Source: Gammaproteobacteria bacterium (GTDB taxonomy: Bacteria > Pseudomonadota > Gammaproteobacteria > JAPPPA01). From it: DNA of 64,000 bases. Shown here one piece after another: positions 57,877-64,000 of the stretch (the first letter of the stretch is position 1; every line of letters begins with the position of its first letter). The stretch lies in assembly GCA_030425645.1 (NCBI GenBank), contig JAUHZK010000001.1, positions 310,001-374,000 on the forward strand. Direction: 5' to 3'. Under the pieces are notes generated by a model that saw only the letters and a list, made by a program, of their open reading frames with translations, was not told where the DNA came from and made no database searches. The position numbers were made by a program, and so were the translations under genes.

Positions 57877-59447
57877 TACAAAAGGCCTTTTTGATGTTTG
57901 GTGGCATGGCGATTGCGGCGGTCGCGGTTGGCTCTTTTAGCCAATGGGTCACGGGCAACGCTTGGGTTTTGGTTGAGCCCGTGCCAAGCGTAGTGATTGC
58001 AGTCTTGGCGGCTGGCGAAGTGCGCTAGTGCGTGCGCGATAGCCGCGTCACCGTGGCGGCCGGTTTGGCCGGTGACTTTGGGTAGCTTGGGGATGCCGTC
58101 GATCACTTGCAGCGCGCGCAGGTCGTCGATGGTGTTGTTGTCGGCGGGGATGCTGTATTCGCCGTCTTCTAGTGCGGCTTTAAAAACGGGTAGGTTTTCG
58201 TTGTACCAAGCGTTGCTGATTTTGATTTGGTGAACTGGCCCGCCGCTGTCGCTGCTGCCGAGCTTGTCGGCGGCATGTTCGGCCAACGCTTCGCCATTAC
58301 CGGTGGCGTCGATGGCAACGCATTCTAGGCGTTTAAGTTGCTTGCTAAGCCAGTCAAAAATATAGCGCTGCTGGGCATGGGGAATGCAGCTTAGTTCTAG
58401 CTGCAAAATGGTATGCCGCTGCAGTGTGCTTTGGGTTTGCAGCAAGGCAATAACGGATAAGTCGGCATGGCGGCCAAAGTCTTGGCCGTAGCTAACCGGC
58501 AATTTGGCGCTTAGGCCGCTGAGGATTGGGGTAACGTTTTCGCCTAGCCAGTCGTCGGTTTGTTGCGTGCGTTTTAGGGTGTGGGTGTTGGTGGCCCATT
58601 CTGGCTTTTGGCTGAAGGTGAGCACCGGCGCTGGAATAGCTACCGACTCTAGCAGCGCGCGACTGAGGTAGCGGCCGCCGCTGTTGGATGGGATTGCGTC
58701 AAGCTCTTCGGCGGCGGCGTCGCCATATTTGCTGCGTAGGTCTTGCTCCCATTCGCGTTCTGCCTGCTTGCTCCAGACTTTGTTGCGCATTTTGAAAATG
58801 CGCTTAACTAGTCCTTGTTTAACTGCCTTTTTAAGCGGTATTGAATGCAGCGCATAGCTAAGCTTTTTAGCGCGTATGTCTTTGATGTACTCATTAAACG
58901 GGTTGTCGACACCATCGTGCGTACTGATAACCCGCAGGCAGCCGCCCCACATAAGCAAGGCGATGGCGGCTTTTAGAATTCCGCCGATGTCTTCTACGAA
59001 GGCAGCTTCGTCTAAGACGACGCGCCCCTGTTTTGAGCGTAGCGCAGTAGCTTTACCTGGCAGGGTACGGATCTCGAAGCCACTGGCGCACTTGATGACG
59101 TAGGTGAGTACATCTTTGTCTTCGTCTTGGATGACTTCTTCAACAGGATTGTCTGCGGCCAAGCCGTAGACTTTGATCCAGTAGGCACAGTCGTTAATAA
59201 ACGTCTGCGTCATTTCTTTGTTGTAGCTCATGTAGAAGACGTCCATGCCGCCGCCCTCTCTACTGGTGCAGGCGGTCATAGCGCTTTTGGCTGCCTCGGC
59301 CCAACTTAGGCCGATACGCCGCGACTTTTCAGCGAAGGCGACGTCGGCGTCTTCGTCAAACCATTCGAGCTGATAATTCAGTAGCAGGCCTGCTGCTTCT
59401 GTCAGCTTCGGCTTTGGAATGCCGCTGTTAAGCTCTAGTAGTGCCAT
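57876..59447 (-). CDS. Terminase large subunit (Mu gp28-like)
   Basis: 523 aa. ATPase part: YQLEWFDEDADVAFAEKSRRIGLSWAEAAK (adenine-binding and Walker A-like region), VVLDEAAFVEDIGG (Walker B) and VISTHDG (coupling motif). Nuclease part: SYGQDFGRHADLSVIALLQT (Asp) and CVAIDATGNGEALAEHAADKLG. It drives DNA into the head; in Mu-like phages the headful starts at the phage end. It directly follows the gp27-like gene. Confidence 0.93.
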   Translation of the reverse strand: MALLELNSGIPKPKLTEAAGLLLNYQLEWFDEDADVAFAEKSRRIGLSWAEAAKSAMTACTSREGGGMDVFYMSYNKEMTQTFINDCAYWIKVYGLAADNPVEEVIQDEDKDVLTYVIKCASGFEIRTLPGKATALRSKQGRVVLDEAAFVEDIGGILKAAIALLMWGGCLRVISTHDGVDNPFNEYIKDIRAKKLSYALHSIPLKKAVKQGLVKRIFKMRNKVWSKQAEREWEQDLRSKYGDAAAEELDAIPSNSGGRYLSRALLESVAIPAPVLTFSQKPEWATNTHTLKRTQQTDDWLGENVTPILSGLSAKLPVSYGQDFGRHADLSVIALLQTQSTLQRHTILQLELSCIPHAQQRYIFDWLSKQLKRLECVAIDATGNGEALAEHAADKLGSSDSGGPVHQIKISNAWYNENLPVFKAALEDGEYSIPADNNTIDDLRALQVIDGIPKLPKVTGQTGRHGDAAIAHALAHFASRQDCNHYAWHGLNQNPSVARDPLAKRANRDRRNRHATKHQKGLL

Positions 59448-59999
59448 TTATATTTTGCCTGCCAATACGCGGTCACGAATAAGCGCAGCTTTCTCAGCGG
59501 TAAGCCCTTGGCTGACGGCTTCGCTGGCGGCTTCTTCGGCAGCTTCTTCACGCGCTTGTTGGCGGATCTCGGCGTCGCGTTTGCTGTTGGCGGTTTGGGC
59601 GGACTCTAGGCGTTGCAGAGTTAGCGCGAGTTTGTTGAGGCTGCCGATGGCGACTTCGACGTCGTCTTGTTCGCGCAGCTTGATAAGCACGTCAAAGACG
59701 ATGGACTGCAGGATCTCGGCCAGCATTTTGCCGGTTTTGCTGGCGGGTTCGGCGCCGACTTGGCCAACAAGTACTTCGGCCATTTGGCGGGACTGCAGCA
59801 TTTTTTCACCGGCTGCGCGGACTTGTTGGCCACGGCGGCCAACGGTGCTTTTACCGATGGGCTTTTCGTCTGAGCCCTGTAGCCATTCGTTTAGCCTTGC
59901 GGTGGCGTCGAGGTCGGTGACGGCTGGGTCTGCCAGCAGTTTGTCGAGCCGTTCGCGCAGGTCTTTTGGCAGTTGGTCTATGCGGCTTTGGCGTGCCAT
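59448..59999 (-). CDS. Mu gp27-like protein (DUF3486), probable small terminase
   Basis: 183 aa. DUF3486 features: RQSRIDQLPKDLRERLDKLLADPAVTDLDATARLNEWL, GKSTVGRRGQQVRAAGEKM and the long helix QLREQDDVEVAIGSLNKLALTLQRLE-type region. The N-terminal helix-turn-helix-like part and its place before the large terminase suggest the DNA-recognition subunit. The start is coupled to the 58-aa membrane protein by TAATG. Confidence 0.88.
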   Translation of the reverse strand: MARQSRIDQLPKDLRERLDKLLADPAVTDLDATARLNEWLQGSDEKPIGKSTVGRRGQQVRAAGEKMLQSRQMAEVLVGQVGAEPASKTGKMLAEILQSIVFDVLIKLREQDDVEVAIGSLNKLALTLQRLESAQTANSKRDAEIRQQAREEAAEEAASEAVSQGLTAEKAALIRDRVLAGKI

Positions 60000-60175
60000 T
60001 ACTGGGTGTCCTGCCAGTCTTTAGGGGGCGGTGTTAGGTCGCCGTCTTGTAATTGGACTTTGGGCGTCAACAAATAGTTTGCAGCTAGCAAGATGACCAC
60101 AATGACCAAGCATGAAGCTGCAATAGTGATTAGCCAGCCAAGCGTGACAAATAGGCAAGTGAAAAACTGCAACAT
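59999..60175 (-). CDS. 58-aa single-span membrane protein (below ORF-track limit)
   Basis: From ATG 60175 to TAA 60001-59999. The sequence MLQFFTCLFVTLGWLITIAA begins one long hydrophobic segment reaching about residue 36, followed by a polar tail QLQDGDLTPPPKDWQDTQ. Its TAA overlaps the ATG of the gp27-like gene. Not recognised. It may be part of the lysis set (second holin or antiholin-like) because it lies close behind the lysis genes; this is inference. Confidence 0.65.
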   Translation of the reverse strand: MLQFFTCLFVTLGWLITIAASCLVIVVILLAANYLLTPKVQLQDGDLTPPPKDWQDTQ

Positions 60176-60177
60176 AG

Positions 60178-60480
60178 TTATAGGTCGCTTGGGCTTGGGC
60201 GTTGCACGCCGGGATGGGTGGCGTTGCCATTGGCAACGTCTTGACCGCGCAGGGTTAGGGTTGCGGTAAGGACTACCCCTTCGATGTCGGTCAGCGTGAC
60301 GAGGCTTTGGTCTTTTAACCAGTGGTAGTCAGCGTTGATGGTGTCGCGGCTGTTTTTGTGGCCAAAGTCAACCAGTGCGGTTTGCATAACGCTTGAGTTA
60401 ACGGCGTAGTCTGGCTGCTCGGCTAGTAGCCGCAGGATGACTAGGCGCCGGTCTTTTTCTTGTAGTTTTAGCAGGCTCAT
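60178..60480 (-). CDS. Mu gp26-like winged-helix protein (VpaChn25_0724 family)
   Basis: 100 aa from ATG 60480, which overlaps the upstream stop as ATGA. The sequence SLLKLQEKDRRLVILRLLAE, DFGHKNSRDTINADYHWLKD and TLRGQDVANGNATHPGVQRP is typical of this small phage family, which looks like a winged helix. It is expected to be a DNA-binding or packaging accessory. Confidence 0.85.
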   Translation of the reverse strand: MSLLKLQEKDRRLVILRLLAEQPDYAVNSSVMQTALVDFGHKNSRDTINADYHWLKDQSLVTLTDIEGVVLTATLTLRGQDVANGNATHPGVQRPSPSDL

Positions 60481-60806
60481 TGCTCGCGGGTTCCGGTTAG
60501 ATAGTTTTGAATGATGTCTAGCTGGCGGTTGGCGCCTTCTTTCCACGCGTTGAATTCGCCGTGCATTTGCTTAACTTCATTGCCGACCTTGTTAATTTTT
60601 TCGTGCATCTGGCCCATTTGCTCGTGGGTTGGCAGATTGGCGACGCGCTCTTCGAGTGTGGTGAGCCGGGCTTCTTGGTCGTCGTCTTTTTCTCTCAGCC
60701 CGCTAAGCTCTTCGCGGTTACTGCGGGTGCGGAACAGCACCAAGGTTAGAACGATGGCTAGCAGCGATATGACGGTGCTGATCCATTCCTGTGCGTTAAA
60801 ATTCAT
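60477..60806 (-). CDS. Mu gp25-like protein (DUF2730)
   Basis: 109 aa from ATG 60806, an ATGA overlap with the lysozyme/spanin gene; the track start at 60950 is inside that gene. An N-terminal membrane segment ISTVISLLAIVLTLVLF is followed by a coiled coil (EKDDDQEARLTTLEERVANLP, HEQMGQMHEKINKVGNEVKQ). This is the DUF2730 layout. Function unknown. Its first codons also encode the end of the nested Rz1 gene in another frame. Confidence 0.82.
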   Translation of the reverse strand: MNFNAQEWISTVISLLAIVLTLVLFRTRSNREELSGLREKDDDQEARLTTLEERVANLPTHEQMGQMHEKINKVGNEVKQMHGEFNAWKEGANRQLDIIQNYLTGTREQ

Positions 60807-61071
60807 TGCTTGGCCCCGCTTGTGATGGCTTGCCATTGGACGGCACCTTGCAAACGCAGACGCATTGCTCGGTTGTCGGATTCGCAGCGGGCGGCGTCGA
60901 TGGCAAGGTTTGTGCACGTATAGGTGGTCGGGGTGCTGGGATGTGTCCAATATCCACTGGGATGCGGATCTCCGGCGCCGGTTTTGGTGGCGTTGAGCAC
61001 GCCGACAACACCAGCAGGCACATGGCAGCGGTTAAGTGCACTGCTGTGGCGCATGATTTCGTCTTCTGCAT
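60796..61071 (-). CDS. Nested o-spanin lipoprotein (Rz1-like)
   Basis: 91 aa, entirely or almost entirely inside other genes. Frame is +1 relative to the transglycosylase/spanin ORF, as Rz1 is relative to Rz. The signal HLTAAMCLLVLSAC gives lipobox LSAC with Cys25. The mature 67 residues are Pro-rich (TPPKPAPEIRIPVDIGHIPA, PRPPIRAQTLPSTPPAANPT), as in Rz1. It would sit in the outer membrane and pair with the Rz-type coiled coil to fuse the membranes in the last step of lysis. It also overlaps the first 11 bases of the gp25-like gene. Confidence 0.78.
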   Translation of the reverse strand: MQKTKSCATAVHLTAAMCLLVLSACSTPPKPAPEIRIPVDIGHIPAPRPPIRAQTLPSTPPAANPTTEQCVCVCKVPSNGKPSQAGPSNEF

Positions 61072-61873
61072 TTCGGGTTAGCTCTTGTTGTTTGTGGTTT
61101 AGCTGCTGTATGGCGGCGCGCATTTGGTCAATGCGGTTTTGTTCTTGTTGTTTTTCTGCCAAGGCTTGCTGAACAGCTTTGGCTGTATTGCGTGAGCGGC
61201 TGGCGAGTTTGCTGAGCGCGCCAAGCACGATGCCTGCGTTGCCGCCAACTGCTTGGCCCGCTGCATTTAGTAGAAGGTCGGCATTGCTCCAAACCTTGGC
61301 GACGTAGTTGGTGGTTTCGATAGCGTCGTCACCGGTTACCGTGGGCAGGTGTTGGGCGATGGGTGCGTACTGGACAGCACCGTTGGCGAGTTTTTGGGCT
61401 TGGATAAGGTGGCCTGCGCCTGCGTTGTAGCTGGCTAACGCAAGGCTGTGGCGGTCGTACTCGCTGCGATCCATGTGCCAGATGGCGCGCTGTTTGGCCA
61501 TGTGGTATGCGCCGCTTTCGATAGCGAACTCGGCGTCAAACGGTGTGGCCCAACGTGGCAGGCTTAGCTCTTGGCGCGTTTGCTGCCAAGTGGCTGGCAT
61601 GAACTGGGCAATGCCTTGGGCGCCTGCTGGGCTCTCTGCGAGTGGGTCGCAGTTGCTTTCAGCAATGAGCTGGGCTTTGTATAGGCGCCAGTCTAAGCCT
61701 GGCAGGTATTTGCCAGACGCGGCTTTGATGCGTGTGTTGTGCAGTGTGCACCGTTGTACGACCAAGCTAGCAGCGGGCTTTTGACCGCCGCTAGCAAAGG
61801 CCGGACTAGGCGAACAGCAGAGCAGCAAACAACAGGCAAAGACCGATAATGCGTGCAGCAAAATACGTGGCAT
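60803..61873 (-). CDS. Lytic transglycosylase (SLT) apparently fused to an Rz-type i-spanin
   Basis: 356 aa, much longer than a phage SLT endolysin. A signal-like segment ILLHALSVFACCLLLCCSPS begins the protein. The SLT domain spans about residues 55-185: LIAESNCDPLAESPAGAQGIAQFMPATW with the catalytic Glu, and LALASYNAGAGH. After a weakly hydrophobic GGNAGIVLGALSKLA comes a coiled coil (about 225-275: QQALAEKQQEQNRIDQMRAA, IQQLNHKQQELTRNAEDEIM) and a Rz-like C-terminus (CTNLAIDAARCESDNRAMRL). An Rz1-like gene is nested in the +1 frame of this part. So endolysin and i-spanin seem to be one polypeptide. Confidence 0.8.
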   Translation of the reverse strand: MPRILLHALSVFACCLLLCCSPSPAFASGGQKPAASLVVQRCTLHNTRIKAASGKYLPGLDWRLYKAQLIAESNCDPLAESPAGAQGIAQFMPATWQQTRQELSLPRWATPFDAEFAIESGAYHMAKQRAIWHMDRSEYDRHSLALASYNAGAGHLIQAQKLANGAVQYAPIAQHLPTVTGDDAIETTNYVAKVWSNADLLLNAAGQAVGGNAGIVLGALSKLASRSRNTAKAVQQALAEKQQEQNRIDQMRAAIQQLNHKQQELTRNAEDEIMRHSSALNRCHVPAGVVGVLNATKTGAGDPHPSGYWTHPSTPTTYTCTNLAIDAARCESDNRAMRLRLQGAVQWQAITSGAKQ

Positions 61874-62111
61874 GTGCTTGGCTTAATGCGTTGAAGTTGG
61901 CTTTGAAATTGATGCCGATTAGGGTGTCCCAAAGCCGCAGGGTGGCGAAAAGGACAATGGTGGCGATAACGGCGCCCATAATTTTTAGGGCGAAGCCGAG
62001 CGCGACTTGAGGGGTAACGACACTGACCACCGGTAGCGAAAGGCCAAAAATTAGACCAATGGCTAGCAAGGCGACGGCGCCGAACAATTTAATAAGGGGG
62101 GTGTTGCCCAT
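61806..62111 (-). CDS. Holin-like phage membrane protein
   Basis: 101 aa with three membrane segments: LFGAVALLAIGLIFGLSLP, ALKIMGAVIATIVLFATLRLW and RIIGLCLLFAALLFA. Size, topology and place as the first gene of the late operon, overlapping the transglycosylase start by 68 bases, indicate a holin. GGAG lies 7 bases before the ATG. Family not identified. Confidence 0.7.
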   Translation of the reverse strand: MGNTPLIKLFGAVALLAIGLIFGLSLPVVSVVTPQVALGFALKIMGAVIATIVLFATLRLWDTLIGINFKANFNALSQAHATYFAARIIGLCLLFAALLFA

Positions 62112-62179
62112 GTTTCACTCCAAGCTGTGAAGAAAAAGAAACCGCTTAGGAATGATTAGTTTGTGGCTTTGGCTATGGG

Positions 62180-62214
62180 CTTGGGGATTCGGGTTTTTGA
62201 ATAATTTTAGGGTG
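62180..62214 (-). promoter_or_regulatory. Late promoter-like element, copy B
   Basis: The 24 bases 62186-62209 are identical to 52771-52794, preceded by CTTGG and followed by GTGG. The element sits 75-98 bases upstream of the holin-like ATG, in the only sizable gap between the Mor-type operon and the late genes. See copy A. Confidence 0.65.
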
Positions 62215-62281
62215 GCTTAAAAGACGTTTTTAGTGCCTATTTACAGCGTATTTTGTTTTGCTTGGTTTGTGCAACCAATAA

Positions 62282-62563
62282 TTATTCGCATCCTTTTTTA
62301 AGGGCTATAGCGAAGACTTTGACAGCTTTGGATCCAAAGTGTTGGTGGTTAATGGTTTTGATTGTATAGCCGCGATAAGGAAGGGTAAGACGGCGACTGT
62401 CATCATACTTAGTGGGGTAGCCAAGTGTGAGGGTTAACGTGTCGTATGTTCGACCTTGCAGGCGCTTACGCCAGTAGTCGTTGTAAAGCCGATATTCTTC
62501 GGTTTTAGTGCCTGCTTTTATTTGGCGGAAGTACTCAGCTTTTAGTGCGAGCTGCAAGTTCAT
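62282..62563 (-). CDS. ASCH-domain (PUA-like) protein
   Basis: 93 aa. ALKAEYFRQIKAGTKTEEYRL at the start is the ASCH-type pattern with the conserved K-x-x-E-x-R, followed by NDYWRKRLQGRTYDTLTLTLGY and a hydrophobic end HFGSKAVKVFAIAL. ASCH domains are RNA- or modified-base-binding. Its role in the phage is unknown. The start overlaps the Mor-type gene's stop by 4 bases, so it is expressed with the middle genes. Confidence 0.82.
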   Translation of the reverse strand: MNLQLALKAEYFRQIKAGTKTEEYRLYNDYWRKRLQGRTYDTLTLTLGYPTKYDDSRRLTLPYRGYTIKTINHQHFGSKAVKVFAIALKKGCE

Positions 62564-62928
62564 AATGGCAACTGGCCCTGGCGGCGCTTAATTTCGCGGG
62601 CGTGTTCTTTGTTGATAATGTCGTAGGCGTGCTGCGTGCAAACGTTGTAGTGGTCGGCAAGATCTTCGGGTGCGGCGCCTTTGTCGGCCCAGCGCTTGTA
62701 CAGCTCACGGTCGCGGATGGCGGTTTTTAGTTTGGTACCGCGTGGTAAGTAGGTGAGCCGTCCGCCGAGGGCGTTGGCGAGTGTAATGACGGCGGTGCGG
62801 GCGGCGTCTTCTGGGTCTTTATAGCCTTTTTCTTTGAATGCAGCGAGTTGGTGGTCGTACAGCTCGCTAAGTTTTTGCCCCCACTTTTGGGGCGCAATAG
62901 CGCTGCTGCCTTGTGCGTTATTGCTCAC
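62560..62928 (-). CDS. mor: Mor/C-family transcription activator
   Basis: 122 aa. It has the Mu Mor family layout: an N-terminal dimerisation region (KWGQKLSELYDHQLAAFKEKGYKDPEDAARTAVITLANALGG), the GGRLTYLPRG turn, and a C-terminal helix-turn-helix (YKRWADKGAAPEDLADHYNVCTQHAYDIINKE). In Mu, Mor turns on the middle promoter and C the late promoters. Only one such gene is seen here, so it may do either or both. Confidence 0.88.
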   Translation of the reverse strand: MSNNAQGSSAIAPQKWGQKLSELYDHQLAAFKEKGYKDPEDAARTAVITLANALGGRLTYLPRGTKLKTAIRDRELYKRWADKGAAPEDLADHYNVCTQHAYDIINKEHAREIKRRQGQLPL

Positions 62929-63484
62929 GGCTAAGTTCCTCGATCTGTTGTTCTAGTTGTTGTTTTTGTTGCTTCAGCTCTGGGGTCAGCTGGTTGGCTT
63001 TTAAATTTGCTATACCGCTTAGCTTGCTTTGAAGTAATAGCAATTCTGCCCTAGCGGAGCTTTGTTTTGCTGACTGTTTTACGACTTCGTAGTCTTCCCA
63101 GCGTCGCTCGGTTAGCCAGCCTTGTGGGTGCTTGCGTACACCGCCCTGGGGCAACGTTTGTTTGGCGGCCTGCTTGGCGGCGCTAACGATGTGTTGCGCG
63201 GTGCTTTGGTCAGGGTTTATTTGCAGCCAGCGGGCGGCTGTGTCTTGCTTGCCGTGCTTGTGGTTGTAGGCTTTCCAGAACTGGTCGAACCATTTTTTTT
63301 GCTGGCCGCTAAGTTGTTGGTAGTGGTTTTGCATTTTGTTGGGCCCACGTTTTTCTGCGCCGCCGTAGCCGCGTTGGCTGAGCGCGGCCCAGAGGTTTTC
63401 GGCGTAGGTGATTCCGGCGTCTATCTTTTCTAGCGGTGGCAGGCTGCGGATCATGGTTTGCTGGATAAAGGTTTTTTTGTCCAT
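62918..63484 (-). CDS. Phage protein with replication-protein-type C-terminal motif
   Basis: 188 aa. The centre reads WFDQFWKAYNHKHGKQDTAARWLQINPD and later GGVRKHPQGWLTERRWEDYE, matching the conserved 'F-W-x-x-Y-x-x-K-x-G-K ... HP-x-x-W-L-x-x-x-R-W-E-D' tail seen in many phage replication/primosomal proteins. A coiled coil follows (ELKQQKQQLEQQIEELSREQ). The N-terminal DNA-binding part of such proteins is absent. It may be a replication accessory. Its end overlaps the Mor-type gene. Confidence 0.6.
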   Translation of the reverse strand: MDKKTFIQQTMIRSLPPLEKIDAGITYAENLWAALSQRGYGGAEKRGPNKMQNHYQQLSGQQKKWFDQFWKAYNHKHGKQDTAARWLQINPDQSTAQHIVSAAKQAAKQTLPQGGVRKHPQGWLTERRWEDYEVVKQSAKQSSARAELLLLQSKLSGIANLKANQLTPELKQQKQQLEQQIEELSREQ

Positions 63485-64000
63485 TAGCGCTTTGGCGTTT
63501 GGCTGGCGTGTTGGCTCATGTGCTGGTTAATGATGTCGCGGGTTGGCTGCTGGGCTTGACGCGTTTCTTGGGCCTCGCGAGTGGCGGTTTGTTGCTCTAG
63601 CCATTGCTTTAGTTGGTGCATGGCTTGGACGTTGTTGTCGAGTTCTGCTTGGTGAGTTATGTAACCGCGACTTATGGCTTTTAGCTTGGCTTGGCCCCAG
63701 TTGCTGACGCCGAAGTCTGGGTCGAAGTGAATAGGCAAGGTTTTGATAAGTAGGTTTTGCGCCCGTTTGTTTAGCGCTGTGATAACGCCGTTTAGCTGGG
63801 TTTTATTGCAAAAGTGAACGCTGTCGACCTGGTACATGCGCTTGGCAATACTGTCGGCGTAACGCCAAGGTGCCTCAAGCACCACTAGCAGGGCTTGGAT
63901 TTTGGTTTCTTCTATCTTGGATAGTTGGCGCTGTTTGCTGACCGGGTTGCGGTGTTGGTAGTTTTGGCGCGGGCGCGTGAATTTGGCACCTCGGCTTTTG
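63484..64000 (-). CDS. Phage early/middle protein of unknown function (partial, cut by right edge)
   Basis: The frame is open to the right edge: upstream of the track's GTG at 63885 it continues through RQNYQHRNPVSKQRQLSKIE and ETKIQALLVVLEAPWRYADS, so the true start is outside the window. Visible residues include AKRMYQVDSVHFCNKTQLNG and NKRAQNLLIKTLPIHFDPDFGVSNWGQAKLK, with a Gln-rich end. Not recognised. It is coupled to the next gene (its last base and the ATG of that gene coincide). Confidence 0.6.
   Translation of the reverse strand, partial: KSRGAKFTRPRQNYQHRNPVSKQRQLSKIEETKIQALLVVLEAPWRYADSIAKRMYQVDSVHFCNKTQLNGVITALNKRAQNLLIKTLPIHFDPDFGVSNWGQAKLKAISRGYITHQAELDNNVQAMHQLKQWLEQQTATREAQETRQAQQPTRDIINQHMSQHASQTPKR

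Larger units (their letters stand above)
33366..64000 (-). mobile_element. Mu-like prophage (partial; continues beyond right edge)
   Basis: About 30 kb of minus-strand genes in Mu order: Mor-type activator, lysis genes, gp25- to gp29-like genes, MuF, protease/scaffold, major capsid, gp35/gp36, G, gp37, sheath, tube, tail chaperone, tape measure, gp43 to gp48 and a terminal fiber. The left limit is placed at 33366 because a dispersed host repeat ends there and the following bases start with TG, as Mu-family ends do. Transposase A/B and the repressor are not in the window. No structural gene looks broken, so the element may be functional. Confidence 0.9.

Noticed and set aside
62262-62278. Small hairpin TTGGTT/AACCAA between the ASCH gene and the late promoter-like element
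   Set aside because: Only 6 bp, AT-rich and without a T run on the minus strand; too weak to call a terminator.
62918-63484. Assignment as GemA/gp16 (DUF1018)
   Set aside because: Position near the Mor-type gene suggested it, but the sequence lacks the GemA pattern and shows the HP-x-x-WL-x-x-x-RWED motif of phage replication proteins instead.
1-64000. CRISPR arrays, rRNA and tRNA genes
   Set aside because: I looked for regularly spaced repeats, tRNA-like cloverleaf ends and rRNA landmarks and saw none.

Overview
The window reads as a chromosome segment of an aerobic marine-type gammaproteobacterium (left 33 kb) followed by most of a Mu-like prophage (right 30 kb, running off the right edge). 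The host genes suggest an organism living on lipids, alkyl compounds and organic acids: TRAP permeases, a TonB-dependent receptor, a DUF1302 outer-membrane protein, a fatty-acid desaturase, an alkylsulfatase, an HSL-type esterase and a 4-hydroxybutyryl-CoA dehydratase-like enzyme. A Spongiibacteraceae/Halieaceae-type host is my guess from gene content only; no rRNA or tRNA gene is present to test it.

Host layout. 1-1712: class III nucleotide cyclase/AAA ATPase (minus strand, cut by the left edge). 2161-3693: Gly/Leu-rich lipoprotein with a clear terminator. 3859-6687: thrB overlapping two TRAP permease genes, with no binding protein nearby. 6710-9847: glpD and an aldehyde dehydrogenase. 9848-10577: a non-coding stretch made of two facing copies of a dispersed repeat. 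10578-15690: a tightly packed minus-strand run (Tat-exported aldonolactone oxidase-like flavoprotein, membrane proteins, SDR, double-GST_N protein, DUF4870-like protein, exonuclease III). 15750-16413: a Kazal-like lipoprotein and a convergent cytochrome c. 16504-33098: MMPL exporter, TonB receptor, desaturase, dehydratase-like enzyme, nitroreductase, DUF1302 protein, esterase, a VTT/DedA-flavin oxidoreductase fusion and an alkylsulfatase. A further copy of the dispersed repeat (about 33117-33365) ends where the prophage appears to begin.

Prophage layout (all minus strand, so transcription runs right to left). At the right edge lie early/middle genes, including a Mor/C-family activator and an ASCH protein. 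Next comes a lysis cassette: holin-like protein, then a lytic transglycosylase that appears fused to an Rz-type spanin with an Rz1 lipoprotein nested out of frame. Then gp25-, gp26- and gp27-like proteins, terminase, portal, and a MuF-type minor capsid protein with an extra HExxH domain. After a terminator and a promoter-like element come protease plus nested scaffold, a decoration-like protein and the major capsid protein, ending in a second terminator. An unusual block follows between head and tail genes: collagen-like fiber, LamG protein and SGNH/sialate-esterase-like protein. The tail genes are gp36, G, gp37, sheath, tube, a tail assembly chaperone pair with a probable programmed frameshift, tape measure, and gp43 to gp48. 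Transposase and repressor genes are expected beyond base 64000.

Strongest observations for follow-up: the lysis-gene fusion with nested Rz1; the GGGGGC slip site joining two tail-chaperone frames; an identical 24-nt element in front of two separate late operons; the MuF-HExxH protein; the surface-glycan-type cargo between head and tail genes; and the inverted repeat pair at 9.9-10.5 kb.
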